From the NCBI RefSeq assembly GCF_042726155.1, contig NZ_JBHXHV010000004.1:124001-188000 (forward strand): DNA of 64,000 nt, in the 5' to 3' direction. This DNA comes from Leucobacter sp042726155. GTDB taxonomy: Bacteria; Actinomycetota; Actinomycetes; Actinomycetales; Microbacteriaceae. The notes beneath the pieces were generated by a model. The model ran no database searches. It saw only the letters and a list, made by a program, of their open reading frames with translations, and had not been told where the DNA came from. The position numbers and the translations under genes are program-made. Below are positions 26,754 through 35,713 of this stretch, in pieces (the first letter of the stretch is position 1; every line of letters begins with the position of its first letter).

Positions 26754-26856
26754 GCGCTGCGAAGCGCGCTGCGGTGCGCGATCCGGGATCGTCTGCGGCT
26801 CGCGCGATCCATGCGAGAATAAGTGTGTTCTTCACCACGAGAAACGGAGACCCCGG

Positions 26857-27167
26857 GTGCCCACGATTGTCGTTGATGTCATGCCCAAGGCCGAGCTGCT
26901 CGACCCACAGGGTAAGGCCACCACGGGGGCGCTCGCTCGTCTCGGCCACGAGAAGTTTGAGAACGTGCGCATCGGAAAGCGCTTTGAGTTTCAGGTCGCT
27001 GGCGAGGTGACCGATGCGGTGCTCACCGAGGTGCGCCAGCTCGCTGACGACATCCTGTCAAACGGGGTCATCGAAGACGTCGTCGCGATCAGCGTCGACG
27101 GGGTCGCGGTGCCAACCGGTGACGCTGCCGGTTCGGCCGCTGGCGCTTCCGCCGGCGAGGCTCGCTG

Positions 27168-27168
<1 letters not shown>
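26857..27168 (+). CDS. purS: FGAM synthase subunit PurS
   Basis: 103 residues from GTG. Small dimeric subunit bridging PurQ and PurL in the three-part formylglycinamidine ribonucleotide synthase. Recognisable core: VVDVMPKAELLDPQGKAT, then VRIGKRFEFQVAGE, with the usual two-stranded fold; the last 20 residues are Gly/Ala-rich. Overlaps the purQ start by one base (TGATG). purL is not adjacent but lies at 42292. Confidence 0.92.
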
Positions 27169-27875
<707 letters not shown>

Positions 27876-27913
27876 CGCGCTAGCGCCGCGCGCTCCCGCC
27901 GCGCTCTCGACTT

Positions 27914-28000
27914 CCGCTGAGCACGAGGGCAACCGCCGAGCGCGAGGGAACCTGACGGCGTTTTTCCCTCGTGCTCGGGGGTAACCCTCGTGCTCAGCGG
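27914..28000. terminator. Nested long inverted repeat between convergent purQ and GNAT
   Basis: Outer arms 27914-27933 and 27981-28000 pair at 18 of 20 positions (16 contiguous, CCGCTGAGCACGAGGG). An inner stem pairs 27937-27950 with 27964-27977 (13 of 14, CGAGCRCGAGGGAA), loop of 13 bases. The words GAGCACGAGGG and GAGCGCGAGGG thus occur twice in each orientation. Possibly a bidirectional terminator or a repetitive extragenic palindrome. Confidence 0.6.
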
Positions 28001-28016
28001 GGATGGGCGCGCGGCG

Positions 28017-28072
28017 CGAGCCGGGCGGCGCGAGCCGGGCGGCGCGAGCCGGGCGGCGCGAGCCGGGCGGCG
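28017..28072. repeat. 14-bp tandem repeat, four copies
   Basis: CGAGCCGGGCGGCG repeats four times without a mismatch (28017-28072), with a fifth degenerate unit. 14 is not a multiple of 3 and the block is non-coding, immediately before the GNAT stop codon. A GC-rich VNTR. Confidence 0.8.
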
Positions 28073-28083
28073 CGGGCCGCGCG

Positions 28084-28593
28084 CTAGCGCGGCAGGCGCA
28101 GGCCGTAGGAGCGGATGCGGAGCGGGCCGATGGTGCGCTCGATGGTGAACTCGCGCTCCGGAATCCGCTCGAAGCCCAATCGTTCGTACAGCCGGTGCGC
28201 GGCGACCATTTGCTCGCCGGTGTGCAGCACGACGCGGCCGAGCCCGCGCGAGCGCGCGATGTCAGCCGAGTGCTGCATGATCGCAGCTCCCACTCCGCGA
28301 CCACGAGCTGCGCGCGAGACGCCGAGCAAGCGCACATCGAATTCGTCGTCGGCGGTGTCGTCGATCAGGCGCGTACCGGGATGCGGCACGGTAATCGTGC
28401 CGAGCAGTTCGCCGCTCTCTCGGTCGACCGCGACGAGCACCTCTGACACGGTGTCGCGACCGGCGACATCCTCAATTTCTGCGAGGTAGTCGTCTTCGAG
28501 CGGGTAATCCCCCTCGTACGCGGCACGCACCAGAGCGCCAACCGACGGATACTCCGCGGGGAGAACCCGCCGGATTTCGATCGTTTCATGCAC
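28084..28593 (-). CDS. GNAT family N-acetyltransferase
   Basis: 169 residues. GNAT fold: N-terminal strand and helix (IEIRRVLPAEYPSVGALVRAAY), acetyl-CoA loop in LGVSRAARGRGVGAAIMQHSADIARSRG around residue 95-120 (R-x2-G-x-G/A type), and a C-terminal AAHRLYERLGFERIPER. Acetylates an unknown small molecule or protein. Minus strand, next to hemL 63 bases further on. Substrate cannot be inferred. Confidence 0.85.
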   Translation of the reverse strand: MHETIEIRRVLPAEYPSVGALVRAAYEGDYPLEDDYLAEIEDVAGRDTVSEVLVAVDRESGELLGTITVPHPGTRLIDDTADDEFDVRLLGVSRAARGRGVGAAIMQHSADIARSRGLGRVVLHTGEQMVAAHRLYERLGFERIPEREFTIERTIGPLRIRSYGLRLPR

Positions 28594-28656
28594 CCCGAAA
28601 GCTTACTCCGGTGCGGGCGGTACATCCGCCTTGGGCACTCAGGCTGGCAGGCGCGG

Positions 28657-30000
28657 CTACTTGGCGACAGCAGCCGCAGCTGCGGCAGCAGCCGGGAACG
28701 CCTCGACGATGTGCGCGAGCGCGGCATCATCGTGCGCGGCGGTCACGAACCACGCTTCGAACGCGCTCGGCGGCAGGTTCACGCCCCGTTCGAGCATCGC
28801 GTGGAAGAACGCCCGGTGGGCCGCCACGTTCTGCCCCTGCACCTCGGCGTACCCGCGGGGTGCGTCCGGGAAGTCACCGAACAGCACGCTGAACAGCGTT
28901 CCGGCGCGCTGCACGCGGTGCGGCACGTCGGCTTCACGGAGCGCAACCGACACCGCATCGGTCAGCACGTCGGCCGCGTTCGTGAGCCGCTCGTAAGCCG
29001 CGGCGTCCGCGTGCTGCAGCGTCGTGAGACCAGCCGCGACAGCGAGCGGGTTCCCCGAGAGCGTGCCGGCCTGGTAAACGGGCCCGAGCGGCGCGAGCAG
29101 CTCCATCAGCTCGGCGCGACCCCCGAGCGCCGCAAGCGGCAGGCCGCCGCCGACGACCTTGCCGAACGTCAGCAGATCGGGGGCGACGCCCGCTGAAACC
29201 CGATCCTGCTCGATGCCCCAGTACCCAGAGGGGCCCGCCCGGAAACCGGTCAGCACCTCGTCGAGAATGACGAGCGCGCCGTGTCGGTGCGCGAGCTCGA
29301 TCATCGCCTCGGTGAAGCCCGGCTGGGGCGGCAGCACGCCCATATTGGCGGCAGCCGACTCCGCGATGATCGCGGCGATGCGGTCGCCGTGCTCGGCAAA
29401 CGCAGCCTCAAGCGAGGCGAGATCGTTGTAGGGCAGCACCAGGGTCTGACCGGCGGTTTCGGCGGTGACGCCGGCTGATCCGGGCATTGCGAGTGTCGCC
29501 AGCCCCGACCCGGCCTCGGCCAGCAGACCGTCTGAGTGGCCGTGGTAGTGCCCGGCGAACTTAATGATCAGCGGACGCTGCGTGGCACCGCGGGCGATGC
29601 GAATCGCCGTCATCGTCGCCTCGGTGCCCGTAGAAACGAGGCGCACGCGCTCGATCAGCGGCACGCGCGAGATGATTTCTTCGGCGAGCTCGGCCTCCTG
29701 TGGCACCGAAGCCCCGAATCCGAGTCCGCGCGCGGCCGCCTGCTGTACTGCGTCGACGACGGCTGGGTGCGCGTGGCCGAGCAGGGCCGGGCCCCACGAG
29801 GCGACGAGGTCGACGTACTCGTTGCCGTCGACGTCGGTAACGTAGGCGCCGCGCCCCGAAACGAGGAAGCGGGGGGTGCCACCGACCGACCCGTAGGCGC
29901 GCACGGGCGAGTTCACGCCGCCGGGAATAACGCGGGCGGCCCGCTCGGAGAGAGCGGCGCTGCCGGCGACGTCGGGGTGCGGGATCAGCTGTGCAGTCAT
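28657..30000 (-). CDS. hemL: Glutamate-1-semialdehyde 2,1-aminomutase
   Basis: 447 residues from ATG 30000. Converts GSA from HemA into 5-aminolevulinate, using PLP. Family signatures: VIPGGVNSPVRAYGSVGGTPRF, DLVASWGPALLGHAHP, AGHYHGHSDGLL, LILDEV-like VILDEVLTGFR (Asp contacts PLP) and the Lys-containing LTFGKVVGGGLPLAA near residue 275. Start overlaps the hemB stop by 4 bases (ATGA). The C-terminus has an Ala run. Last gene of the minus-strand heme operon. Confidence 0.95.
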   Translation of the reverse strand: MTAQLIPHPDVAGSAALSERAARVIPGGVNSPVRAYGSVGGTPRFLVSGRGAYVTDVDGNEYVDLVASWGPALLGHAHPAVVDAVQQAAARGLGFGASVPQEAELAEEIISRVPLIERVRLVSTGTEATMTAIRIARGATQRPLIIKFAGHYHGHSDGLLAEAGSGLATLAMPGSAGVTAETAGQTLVLPYNDLASLEAAFAEHGDRIAAIIAESAAANMGVLPPQPGFTEAMIELAHRHGALVILDEVLTGFRAGPSGYWGIEQDRVSAGVAPDLLTFGKVVGGGLPLAALGGRAELMELLAPLGPVYQAGTLSGNPLAVAAGLTTLQHADAAAYERLTNAADVLTDAVSVALREADVPHRVQRAGTLFSVLFGDFPDAPRGYAEVQGQNVAAHRAFFHAMLERGVNLPPSAFEAWFVTAAHDDAALAHIVEAFPAAAAAAAAVAK

Positions 30001-31004
30001 CGGGTGGCTCCTTCGTGCTGGGCGCCGCGAGCAAGCTCCGCGGCAAAGTAGGTGAGAACGACATCGGCGCCTGCGCGGCGAATGCTCACGACCGATTCTG
30101 CGATCGCGCGCTCGCGGTCGATCCAGCCATTGGCGGCGGCCGCTTCGATCATCGCAGCCTCCCCCGACACCTGGTACGCCCACACGGGCACCGGGCTCAC
30201 GGCCGCGACGTCTGCGAGCACGTCGAGGTAGCTCATCGCGGGCTTCACCATCACGATGTCGGCGCCCTCGGCAATGTCGAGTTCGGCCTCACGCAGACCT
30301 TCACGGCGGTTGGCGGGATCCTGCTGGTATGTGCGCCGGTCGCCCACGAGCTGCGAGTCGACCGCCTCACGAAACGGCCCGTAGAACGCCGAGGCGTATT
30401 TCGCGGAGTAGGCGAGGATCGCCGTGTCGGCGAACCCCTCAGCGTCGAGCGCCTCTCGAACGGAGGCGACCTGGCCGTCCATCATGCCCGAGAGTCCGAG
30501 CAGCGCTGACCCCGCCGAAGCCTGCGCGAGCGCCATTTCGCGGTAGCGCTCGAGGGTGGCGTCGTTGTCGACGATGACCTCGTCGCTGCCGGCCGCCGCG
30601 GGTCGCAGCACGCCGCAGTGCCCGTGGTCGGTGAATTCGTCGAGGCAGAGGTCGGTCTGCACGACGAGTGCGTCGCCCACCTCGGCGGCGAGCGCGCGCG
30701 TGGCGACGTTCAAGATGCCCTCGGGGTCGTCGGCCGCGCTGCCCACGGCGTCTCGGACCTCGGGCACACCGAACAGCATGACGCCGCCGAGCCCCAGCTC
30801 TGCTGCCTCGGTTGCGGCGCTCCGCAGCGAATCGATCGTGTGCTGGAAGACTCCGGGCATCGATGAGATCGCCTGCGGCTCGGTGAGCCCCTCGCGCACG
30901 AACAGCGGAAGCACGAGCTCCGCCGGATTGATGCGGGTTTCGGCAGTGAGCCGGCGCATTGCCTGGGAAGTACGGAGACGACGCGGGCGAACTGTGGGGA
31001 TCAT
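29997..31004 (-). CDS. hemB: Delta-aminolevulinic acid dehydratase (porphobilinogen synthase)
   Basis: 335 residues. Condenses two ALA into porphobilinogen. Markers: RRLRTSQAMRRLTAETRI, LVLPLFVREG, VQTDLCLDEFTDHGHCGVL, catalytic Lys in YSAKYASAFYGPFREAV and VMVKPAMSYLDVL. Overlaps hemD upstream (4 bases) and hemL downstream (4 bases), a tight operon. Confidence 0.95.
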   Translation of the reverse strand: MIPTVRPRRLRTSQAMRRLTAETRINPAELVLPLFVREGLTEPQAISSMPGVFQHTIDSLRSAATEAAELGLGGVMLFGVPEVRDAVGSAADDPEGILNVATRALAAEVGDALVVQTDLCLDEFTDHGHCGVLRPAAAGSDEVIVDNDATLERYREMALAQASAGSALLGLSGMMDGQVASVREALDAEGFADTAILAYSAKYASAFYGPFREAVDSQLVGDRRTYQQDPANRREGLREAELDIAEGADIVMVKPAMSYLDVLADVAAVSPVPVWAYQVSGEAAMIEAAAANGWIDRERAIAESVVSIRRAGADVVLTYFAAELARGAQHEGATR

Positions 31005-31834
31005 GCTGGGCTACCTCCGTGAGCGGGCGGGACGGGTTCGGTGTGCGGGTGAGCGGGTGCCGCCGAGGCGCGAGCGTCGCCCACCCGGTCGAGCAGGTTC
31101 GCAACGGTGTGCGGGTCGGCGATCACGTCGGCCGCCAGGCCTTGCTCGGCGAGGGCGCGGGCCGAGGGGCGCCCGATCGCGGCGAGCCGGATCGTCGCGG
31201 GGAGCGGCGCGAATCGGCGGGCGACCTCGCGGGCCCCGGATCCGCTGAGCACCAGGATCACGTCGACGTCGCCCGCGGCCACACGCGTTTCGAGCGCGGC
31301 GTCGCGCGGAGCGGCAATCGTGCGGTAGGCGGTGACGCGCTCGACACGGTGGCCCGCGCGGGTGAGCGCGGTTTCGAGTGTGTCGTCGGCGAGGCTCGAG
31401 ACGGGTAGCAGCAGTCGCAGTGGCGCGGCCCCGAGGTGGTCGATCGCCGCGGCCGAGAGCCCGACCGCGGAGAAGTCGGTGTCGGGCACGAGGTCGGGGC
31501 CGAAGCCGCGGGCGCGCAGCGCGTCAGCGGTGGCCGGGCCGACCGCGGCAATCAATGGCGCGCGCTGAGTGTCGGTGTGTGAATCAGGACGTGCGCCAGC
31601 GTCAGCAAACGCTTCGGCGGCGTTCGCGCTCGTGATGAGCACGCCGTCGAACTCGCCTCGGTTCCACGCGGCGGCGGCCTCGGCCAGCGGCGCCGCGTCT
31701 TCGGGCGGCGCGATCAGCGTGAGCGGAGCGACAATCGGCAGGCCACCACGACTACGCACATCGTCAGCGTCGCGGTCGCCCGCAGCGCCGCCGCGGGTCA
31801 CCAGCACACGCACTCCGGCGAGCGAGTCGGTCAT
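31001..31834 (-). CDS. hemD: Uroporphyrinogen-III synthase
   Basis: 277 residues. Cyclises hydroxymethylbilane with inversion of ring D. Two Rossmann-like halves are visible: GVRVLVTRGGAAGDR at the start, GVLITSANAAEAFADAG and AAVGPATADALRARGF in the first, and GDVDVILVLSGSGAREVARRF and RLAAIGRPSARALAEQGL in the second. Sequence is weakly conserved in the family, but position between hemC and hemB and this layout are convincing. The C-terminal tail is Pro/Ala/His-rich. Confidence 0.9.
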   Translation of the reverse strand: MTDSLAGVRVLVTRGGAAGDRDADDVRSRGGLPIVAPLTLIAPPEDAAPLAEAAAAWNRGEFDGVLITSANAAEAFADAGARPDSHTDTQRAPLIAAVGPATADALRARGFGPDLVPDTDFSAVGLSAAAIDHLGAAPLRLLLPVSSLADDTLETALTRAGHRVERVTAYRTIAAPRDAALETRVAAGDVDVILVLSGSGAREVARRFAPLPATIRLAAIGRPSARALAEQGLAADVIADPHTVANLLDRVGDARASAAPAHPHTEPVPPAHGGSPA

Positions 31835-32922
31835 GCGCCGCTCCCGAGCGGCGCGAGTTCGGCCGCCCCGGCCGCGAGCAGCTCGGCGGCGACGCGGCGA
31901 CCCAGCTCGGCCGGCACTTCAGCGCTCGGCACGTCAGCAGTAGGCACCGCTGTGCTCGGCGAGGCCGCGCCGGCGGCCCGATTCTCGACGTCGGCGGCCC
32001 GATCCTCGATGTCGGCGACGCTCCACGGGAGCTCGGCCTCGGCGGCGAGCTGGGCCGTGCCGTCGACGCGATACACCACGGCGCGCAGGCGCAGCGTCTC
32101 ACCCGACACCTCGGCGCAGGCCCCGATCGGCGCTGCGCAGCCGGCCTCGAGCGTTGCGAGCAGTGCGCGCTCGGCCAGCGCGGTCGCCCGCGATTCGCTG
32201 TGATCGAGTGCCGCGAGCGCGGCCGCGTAGGGCTGCTGCGCGGCGTCTGCCTCGCGCACCTCGATGGCGAGCGCGCCCTGGCCCGGCGCCGCGGGGGCGT
32301 CGGTCAGCGGGAATCGCTCAGTGATCGCTTCGGCGCGGCCGATGCGATCGAGCCCGGCAGCCGCCAGCACCACGGCGTCGAGATCGACGCCGACGCGGCC
32401 GAGCCGCGTGTCGACGTTGCCGCGCAGGTCGTGCACCTCGACATCTGGGCGGCGGGAGCGAATCTGGGCGACCCGGCGCGGCGATCCGGTGCCGATGCGC
32501 GCTCCAGCCGGGAGGCTCGCGAGCGTCAGGCCATCGCGCGCGCAGAAGGCGTCGCGGGCGTCCGCGCGCACCGGCACCGCGCCGAGCGCAATGCCGGGGC
32601 ACGCGCCCGTCGGCAGGTCTTTGAGCGAGTGCACGGCGAGATCGCACTCGCCCGCCAGCAGTGCGTCGCGCAGGGCGCTGACAAACACGCCAGTGCCGCC
32701 GAGCTGCGACAGCGGGGCGCGGGTGACGTCACCGTGGGTGGTGACGATAACGAGGGCGACGTCGAGGCCGGTAGCTGCCGCAATCTGCTCAGCGACAGTC
32801 GTGGTCTGCGAGACGGCGAGCGCACTCCCCCGCGTGCCGACCCGCAGCAGCCCCGGCGCCGCGGCAAGGGGCGCATCGGAGCGGAAGACTCGGCCGGACG
32901 TGGTGGGAAGTGACTGGTTCAT
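31831..32922 (-). CDS. hemC: Hydroxymethylbilane synthase (porphobilinogen deaminase)
   Basis: 363 residues, longer than the usual 310 because of an Ala/Asp/Pro-rich C-terminal segment of about 45 residues. Polymerises four porphobilinogens on its dipyrromethane cofactor. Motifs: RVGTRGSALAVSQT, LPTGACPGIALGAV (SLKDLP-type HSLKDLPTG precedes it), GTGSPRRVAQIRSRRPD and the cofactor-attaching Cys in LEAGCAAPIGACAEV. Overlaps hemD by 4 bases. Confidence 0.95.
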   Translation of the reverse strand: MNQSLPTTSGRVFRSDAPLAAAPGLLRVGTRGSALAVSQTTTVAEQIAAATGLDVALVIVTTHGDVTRAPLSQLGGTGVFVSALRDALLAGECDLAVHSLKDLPTGACPGIALGAVPVRADARDAFCARDGLTLASLPAGARIGTGSPRRVAQIRSRRPDVEVHDLRGNVDTRLGRVGVDLDAVVLAAAGLDRIGRAEAITERFPLTDAPAAPGQGALAIEVREADAAQQPYAAALAALDHSESRATALAERALLATLEAGCAAPIGACAEVSGETLRLRAVVYRVDGTAQLAAEAELPWSVADIEDRAADVENRAAGAASPSTAVPTADVPSAEVPAELGRRVAAELLAAGAAELAPLGSGA

Positions 32923-33006
32923 CTCACGGGAACTTTCGATGGAGTGCGTGTGGGTGGGAACGTAAGCGGGAATCGGTGGGTGCCGGGTGCCCGCATCCGG
33001 GCGGCG

Positions 33007-34497
33007 TCAGCCGCCGGCGCGCGCTTTGCAGGCTTCGAGCGCTGCGGCGGCCGCGGTGCGGGCGCCCCGCACGATCGCCGCGAGACCGGTGCCGCTCACC
33101 CAGTCGCCGGCCAGAATGATGCCGGGCGGTGCCGCGAGCGGGCGTGCATCGCGCGACCCAGGCGGCCGGCCCATGCTCCAGGGGCAACGAACAAGGTCAA
33201 CGATGGCGTCCGCGGCAATTTCCACGCCGAGAATGCGCGACGCATCGGCGCGAGCGATGCGTCGCACCTCGGCGTCGTCGAGCCCGTCAATTTCGGGCGC
33301 GGAACCCGCGCGACCGTAAGACAGGCGGAGCAGGTGGCGGCCGGGGGCAACTTCACGGGCGCGCTCGGGCCACTTCGCGGAGATATGAGTGAGCGCCTTT
33401 GCGACGATCGGCGCCACGGCCGCAGCAGCCGCCGCAGCCGCACCACCAGCCGCAGCCGCCGCACCAGCGCCCGGACCGACCGCGCCGCGGGCGACGAGCA
33501 CGCCGGTGCCGCGCGGCGCACGATCGAGTCGCGCGTCGTCGACAGCGAGCGCGACGACCTCGACGCGATCAGCATCCGATGCTCCAACGGCGTCGGCAGC
33601 CGGCGAACCTTCAACGAGGCCGCGCGCGACGCCCTCGGGAACCGCGAGCACCACGGCATCGGCCTCGCCGAGCAACTCCCCGTCCGCGCCGAGGAGCTGC
33701 CACGGCAACGGTTCGGCGGATCCGGCGGTGCTCACAACTCCAGCCGCAAGCGACGACACCGGCACGCCACAGCGCACCGGCACGTCCAGTCGCGCGAGCT
33801 CGGTCTCGAGGCCCGCAACGAGCTGCGTCATGCCGCCGCGCAGGCCAGCGACAGCGCCACCCGCCGCCGCCTGGCTGTCGCGCAGATCGCGCGCGGCGGC
33901 GATGAGCGAGCCGCGCTTTGCGTAGGTCGCGTCGAGGCCGGGGATCGAACTGACGCCGAGCCGCGACGGATCGGCGGAGTGCACGCCGAGCGCGACGGGG
34001 CGCACCAGCCGGTCGAGCGCGCGGCTGCCGAGCCGAGCGCGCACGAGGTCCGCGAGCGAGTCCGAATTACGTCCGATGCGGCGCGGCAGCAGCGGCTCAA
34101 TGGCGGCGCGCAGCGCACCGCCGAGACCGAGGGCGCGCACGGTTGCACGGGAGAGCGGGGTGGCGGGAATGCCGAGCGTGCCCGCCGCGGGCAGCGGCAA
34201 CGCGCGGTCGCTGACGATGACCCACGAGCCGAGCGCGTTCGGCCGCACGATCTCGTCGCCGAGCCCGATCTCCTCGATCAGCGCCGCGACTGTGCCGCCG
34301 CACGTCGCGAAAGACTCTGCGCCAATGTCGATGGTCGTCCCCGCGATCTCGGCTCCCCGAATGCGGCCACCGAGACGATCACCGCTCTCGATGAGTTCGA
34401 CAGACGCGCCCGCGAGGGCGAGATCCCGCGCCGCCGTCAGCCCCGACACCCCACCGCCGACGACCGCGATGCGCGGTCGCTGGCGGTCAGTGGCCAT
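33007..34497 (-). CDS. hemG: Protoporphyrinogen / coproporphyrinogen III oxidase (HemY/CgoX type)
   Basis: 496 residues from ATG 34497; the frame extends upstream to 34551 but ATG 34497 begins right at the FAD motif IAVVGGGVSGLTAARDLALAG. Further: ELIESGDRLGGRIRG, LGADSF-like IGAESFATCGG and the C-terminal GIILAGDWVSGTGLAAIVRGA. FAD enzyme oxidising protoporphyrinogen or, in actinobacteria, coproporphyrinogen III. An Ala/Gly-rich insertion near residue 355-375. Overlaps hemE by 11 bases. The true substrate depends on the presence of HemQ, not seen here. Confidence 0.9.
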   Translation of the reverse strand: MATDRQRPRIAVVGGGVSGLTAARDLALAGASVELIESGDRLGGRIRGAEIAGTTIDIGAESFATCGGTVAALIEEIGLGDEIVRPNALGSWVIVSDRALPLPAAGTLGIPATPLSRATVRALGLGGALRAAIEPLLPRRIGRNSDSLADLVRARLGSRALDRLVRPVALGVHSADPSRLGVSSIPGLDATYAKRGSLIAAARDLRDSQAAAGGAVAGLRGGMTQLVAGLETELARLDVPVRCGVPVSSLAAGVVSTAGSAEPLPWQLLGADGELLGEADAVVLAVPEGVARGLVEGSPAADAVGASDADRVEVVALAVDDARLDRAPRGTGVLVARGAVGPGAGAAAAAGGAAAAAAAAVAPIVAKALTHISAKWPERAREVAPGRHLLRLSYGRAGSAPEIDGLDDAEVRRIARADASRILGVEIAADAIVDLVRCPWSMGRPPGSRDARPLAAPPGIILAGDWVSGTGLAAIVRGARTAAAAALEACKARAGG

Positions 34498-35599
34498 GTG
34501 CGAGGGAAACGATGCGGGTGAGCACGTCGGGGTCGGTCTCGGGCGGCACACCGTGGCCGAGATTCAGCACGTGGGCGGGAGCACTCTGGCCGCGGCGCAG
34601 CACGTCAGCGACGTGGGCCTCAAGCACCTCGGGGGCTGCTCCCAGGAACGCCGGATCGATGTTGCCCTGCAGGGGCATAGCGTGGCCCAGGCGGCGGCTG
34701 GCCTCGTCGAGCGGCGTGCGCCAGTCGACGCCGAGTGCGTCGACGCCGACGTCGGCGAGTTCTTCGAGCAGGTGACCCGATCCGACTGCGAAGTGGATAA
34801 CGGGCACGGGCCGCGCCTGCGCCGCGTAGCCATCGCCAGCCAGGTACGCCAGCTCGCGCACCGGTTCGAGCGTGCGTCGTGACGCCGGGGCGACGCGGGT
34901 GCGATAGTCCTCGGGCGACAGCGAACCGGCCCACGAATCGAAGAGCTGCACGGCGCTCGCGCCGGCCTCGACCTGCGCCTCCAAGAACACGCCGCAGAGG
35001 TCGGCGACCCACTCGAGCAGCGACGCCCAGGTCTCGGGGTCTGCGTGCATGAGCGTGCGGGCCCGCAGGTGGTCGCGCGACGGTCCACCCTCGACGAGGT
35101 AGGCCGCGAGCGTAAACGGAGCACCGGTGAAACCGATGAGCGGGGTGCCGCCGAGTGCTTCGGTGGTGAGCCGCACCGCGTCGCGCACGGGATCGAGCGC
35201 AGCGCGCAGCCGGTCGACTGTGAACTCGTCGCGCACGCGCGCCACGTCGTCCGCGGTGCGCACCGGGTTCGCGAAGACCGGCCCGCGGCCCGCGACCAGG
35301 TCGACGTCGACGCCGACCAGTTTCATAGGCACCACGATGTCGCTGAAGAACACGGCGGCGTCGACACCGTGACGGCGCACGGGCTGCAGCGTGATCTCAC
35401 TCGCGAGCTCGGGGGTCAGGCACGCGTCGAGCATGCGGTGATCGGCGCGGATTGCGCGGTATTCGGGCAGCGAACGGCCCGCCTGGCGCATAAACCACAC
35501 GGGCGTAGACTGGGGGCGGTCGCCTCGCAGAGCCCGAATCATGGGCGCGTCGCCCGTTCGGCCGTCAACGAGCGGGTGCGAAGCTGGGAGGATGTTCAT
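34487..35599 (-). CDS. hemE: Uroporphyrinogen decarboxylase
   Basis: 370 residues from ATG 35599. Decarboxylates uroporphyrinogen III to coproporphyrinogen III. Signature PVWFMRQAGRSLPEYRA near residue 30, with FFSDIVVPMKLVGVDVDL and LIGFTGAPFTLAAYLVEGGPS. First gene of the minus-strand heme operon hemE-hemG-hemC-hemD-hemB-hemL; divergent from hemA with a possible operator between. Confidence 0.95.
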   Translation of the reverse strand: MNILPASHPLVDGRTGDAPMIRALRGDRPQSTPVWFMRQAGRSLPEYRAIRADHRMLDACLTPELASEITLQPVRRHGVDAAVFFSDIVVPMKLVGVDVDLVAGRGPVFANPVRTADDVARVRDEFTVDRLRAALDPVRDAVRLTTEALGGTPLIGFTGAPFTLAAYLVEGGPSRDHLRARTLMHADPETWASLLEWVADLCGVFLEAQVEAGASAVQLFDSWAGSLSPEDYRTRVAPASRRTLEPVRELAYLAGDGYAAQARPVPVIHFAVGSGHLLEELADVGVDALGVDWRTPLDEASRRLGHAMPLQGNIDPAFLGAAPEVLEAHVADVLRRGQSAPAHVLNLGHGVPPETDPDVLTRIVSLAHGH

Positions 35600-35606
35600 C
35601 GGTCGA

Positions 35607-35620
35607 GATGCTAGCTTATA
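35607..35620 (-). promoter_or_regulatory. Candidate hemE promoter -10 boxes
   Basis: Two overlapping choices on the minus strand: TATAAG (35620-35615) 15 bases before the ATG, and TAGCAT (35612-35607) 7 bases before it, the latter giving a near-leaderless mRNA. The repeat at 35622-35646 abuts the first. Confidence 0.35.
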
Positions 35621-35621
35621 G

Positions 35622-35646
35622 ATCTGATGTGTCACATCTGATGTGT
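35622..35646. promoter_or_regulatory. Direct repeat / palindrome in the hemE-hemA divergent region
   Basis: ATCTGATGTGT occurs twice (35622-35632 and 35636-35646), 14 bases apart, and the centre contains the palindrome GATGTG-T-CACATC (35626-35638). It lies just upstream of the hemE -10 boxes and about 70 bases before hemA, so it could be an operator shared by both heme units. The regulator is not identifiable. Confidence 0.45.
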
Positions 35647-35713
35647 TCAGATTCGAGCGAAATGCCGCGCGAAACATCCACGAATCCCCGATCAGAAAAC
35701 GTATCGAGAATCT

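Noticed and set aside
28017..28072. Possible CRISPR array
   Set aside because: Units are 14 bases and directly adjacent, with no spacers or cas genes.
32944..34521. Long plus-strand open frame (about 525 codons) across the hemG region
   Set aside because: Antisense to the well-supported FAD oxidase, with no family features and highly biased composition; a GC-rich shadow.
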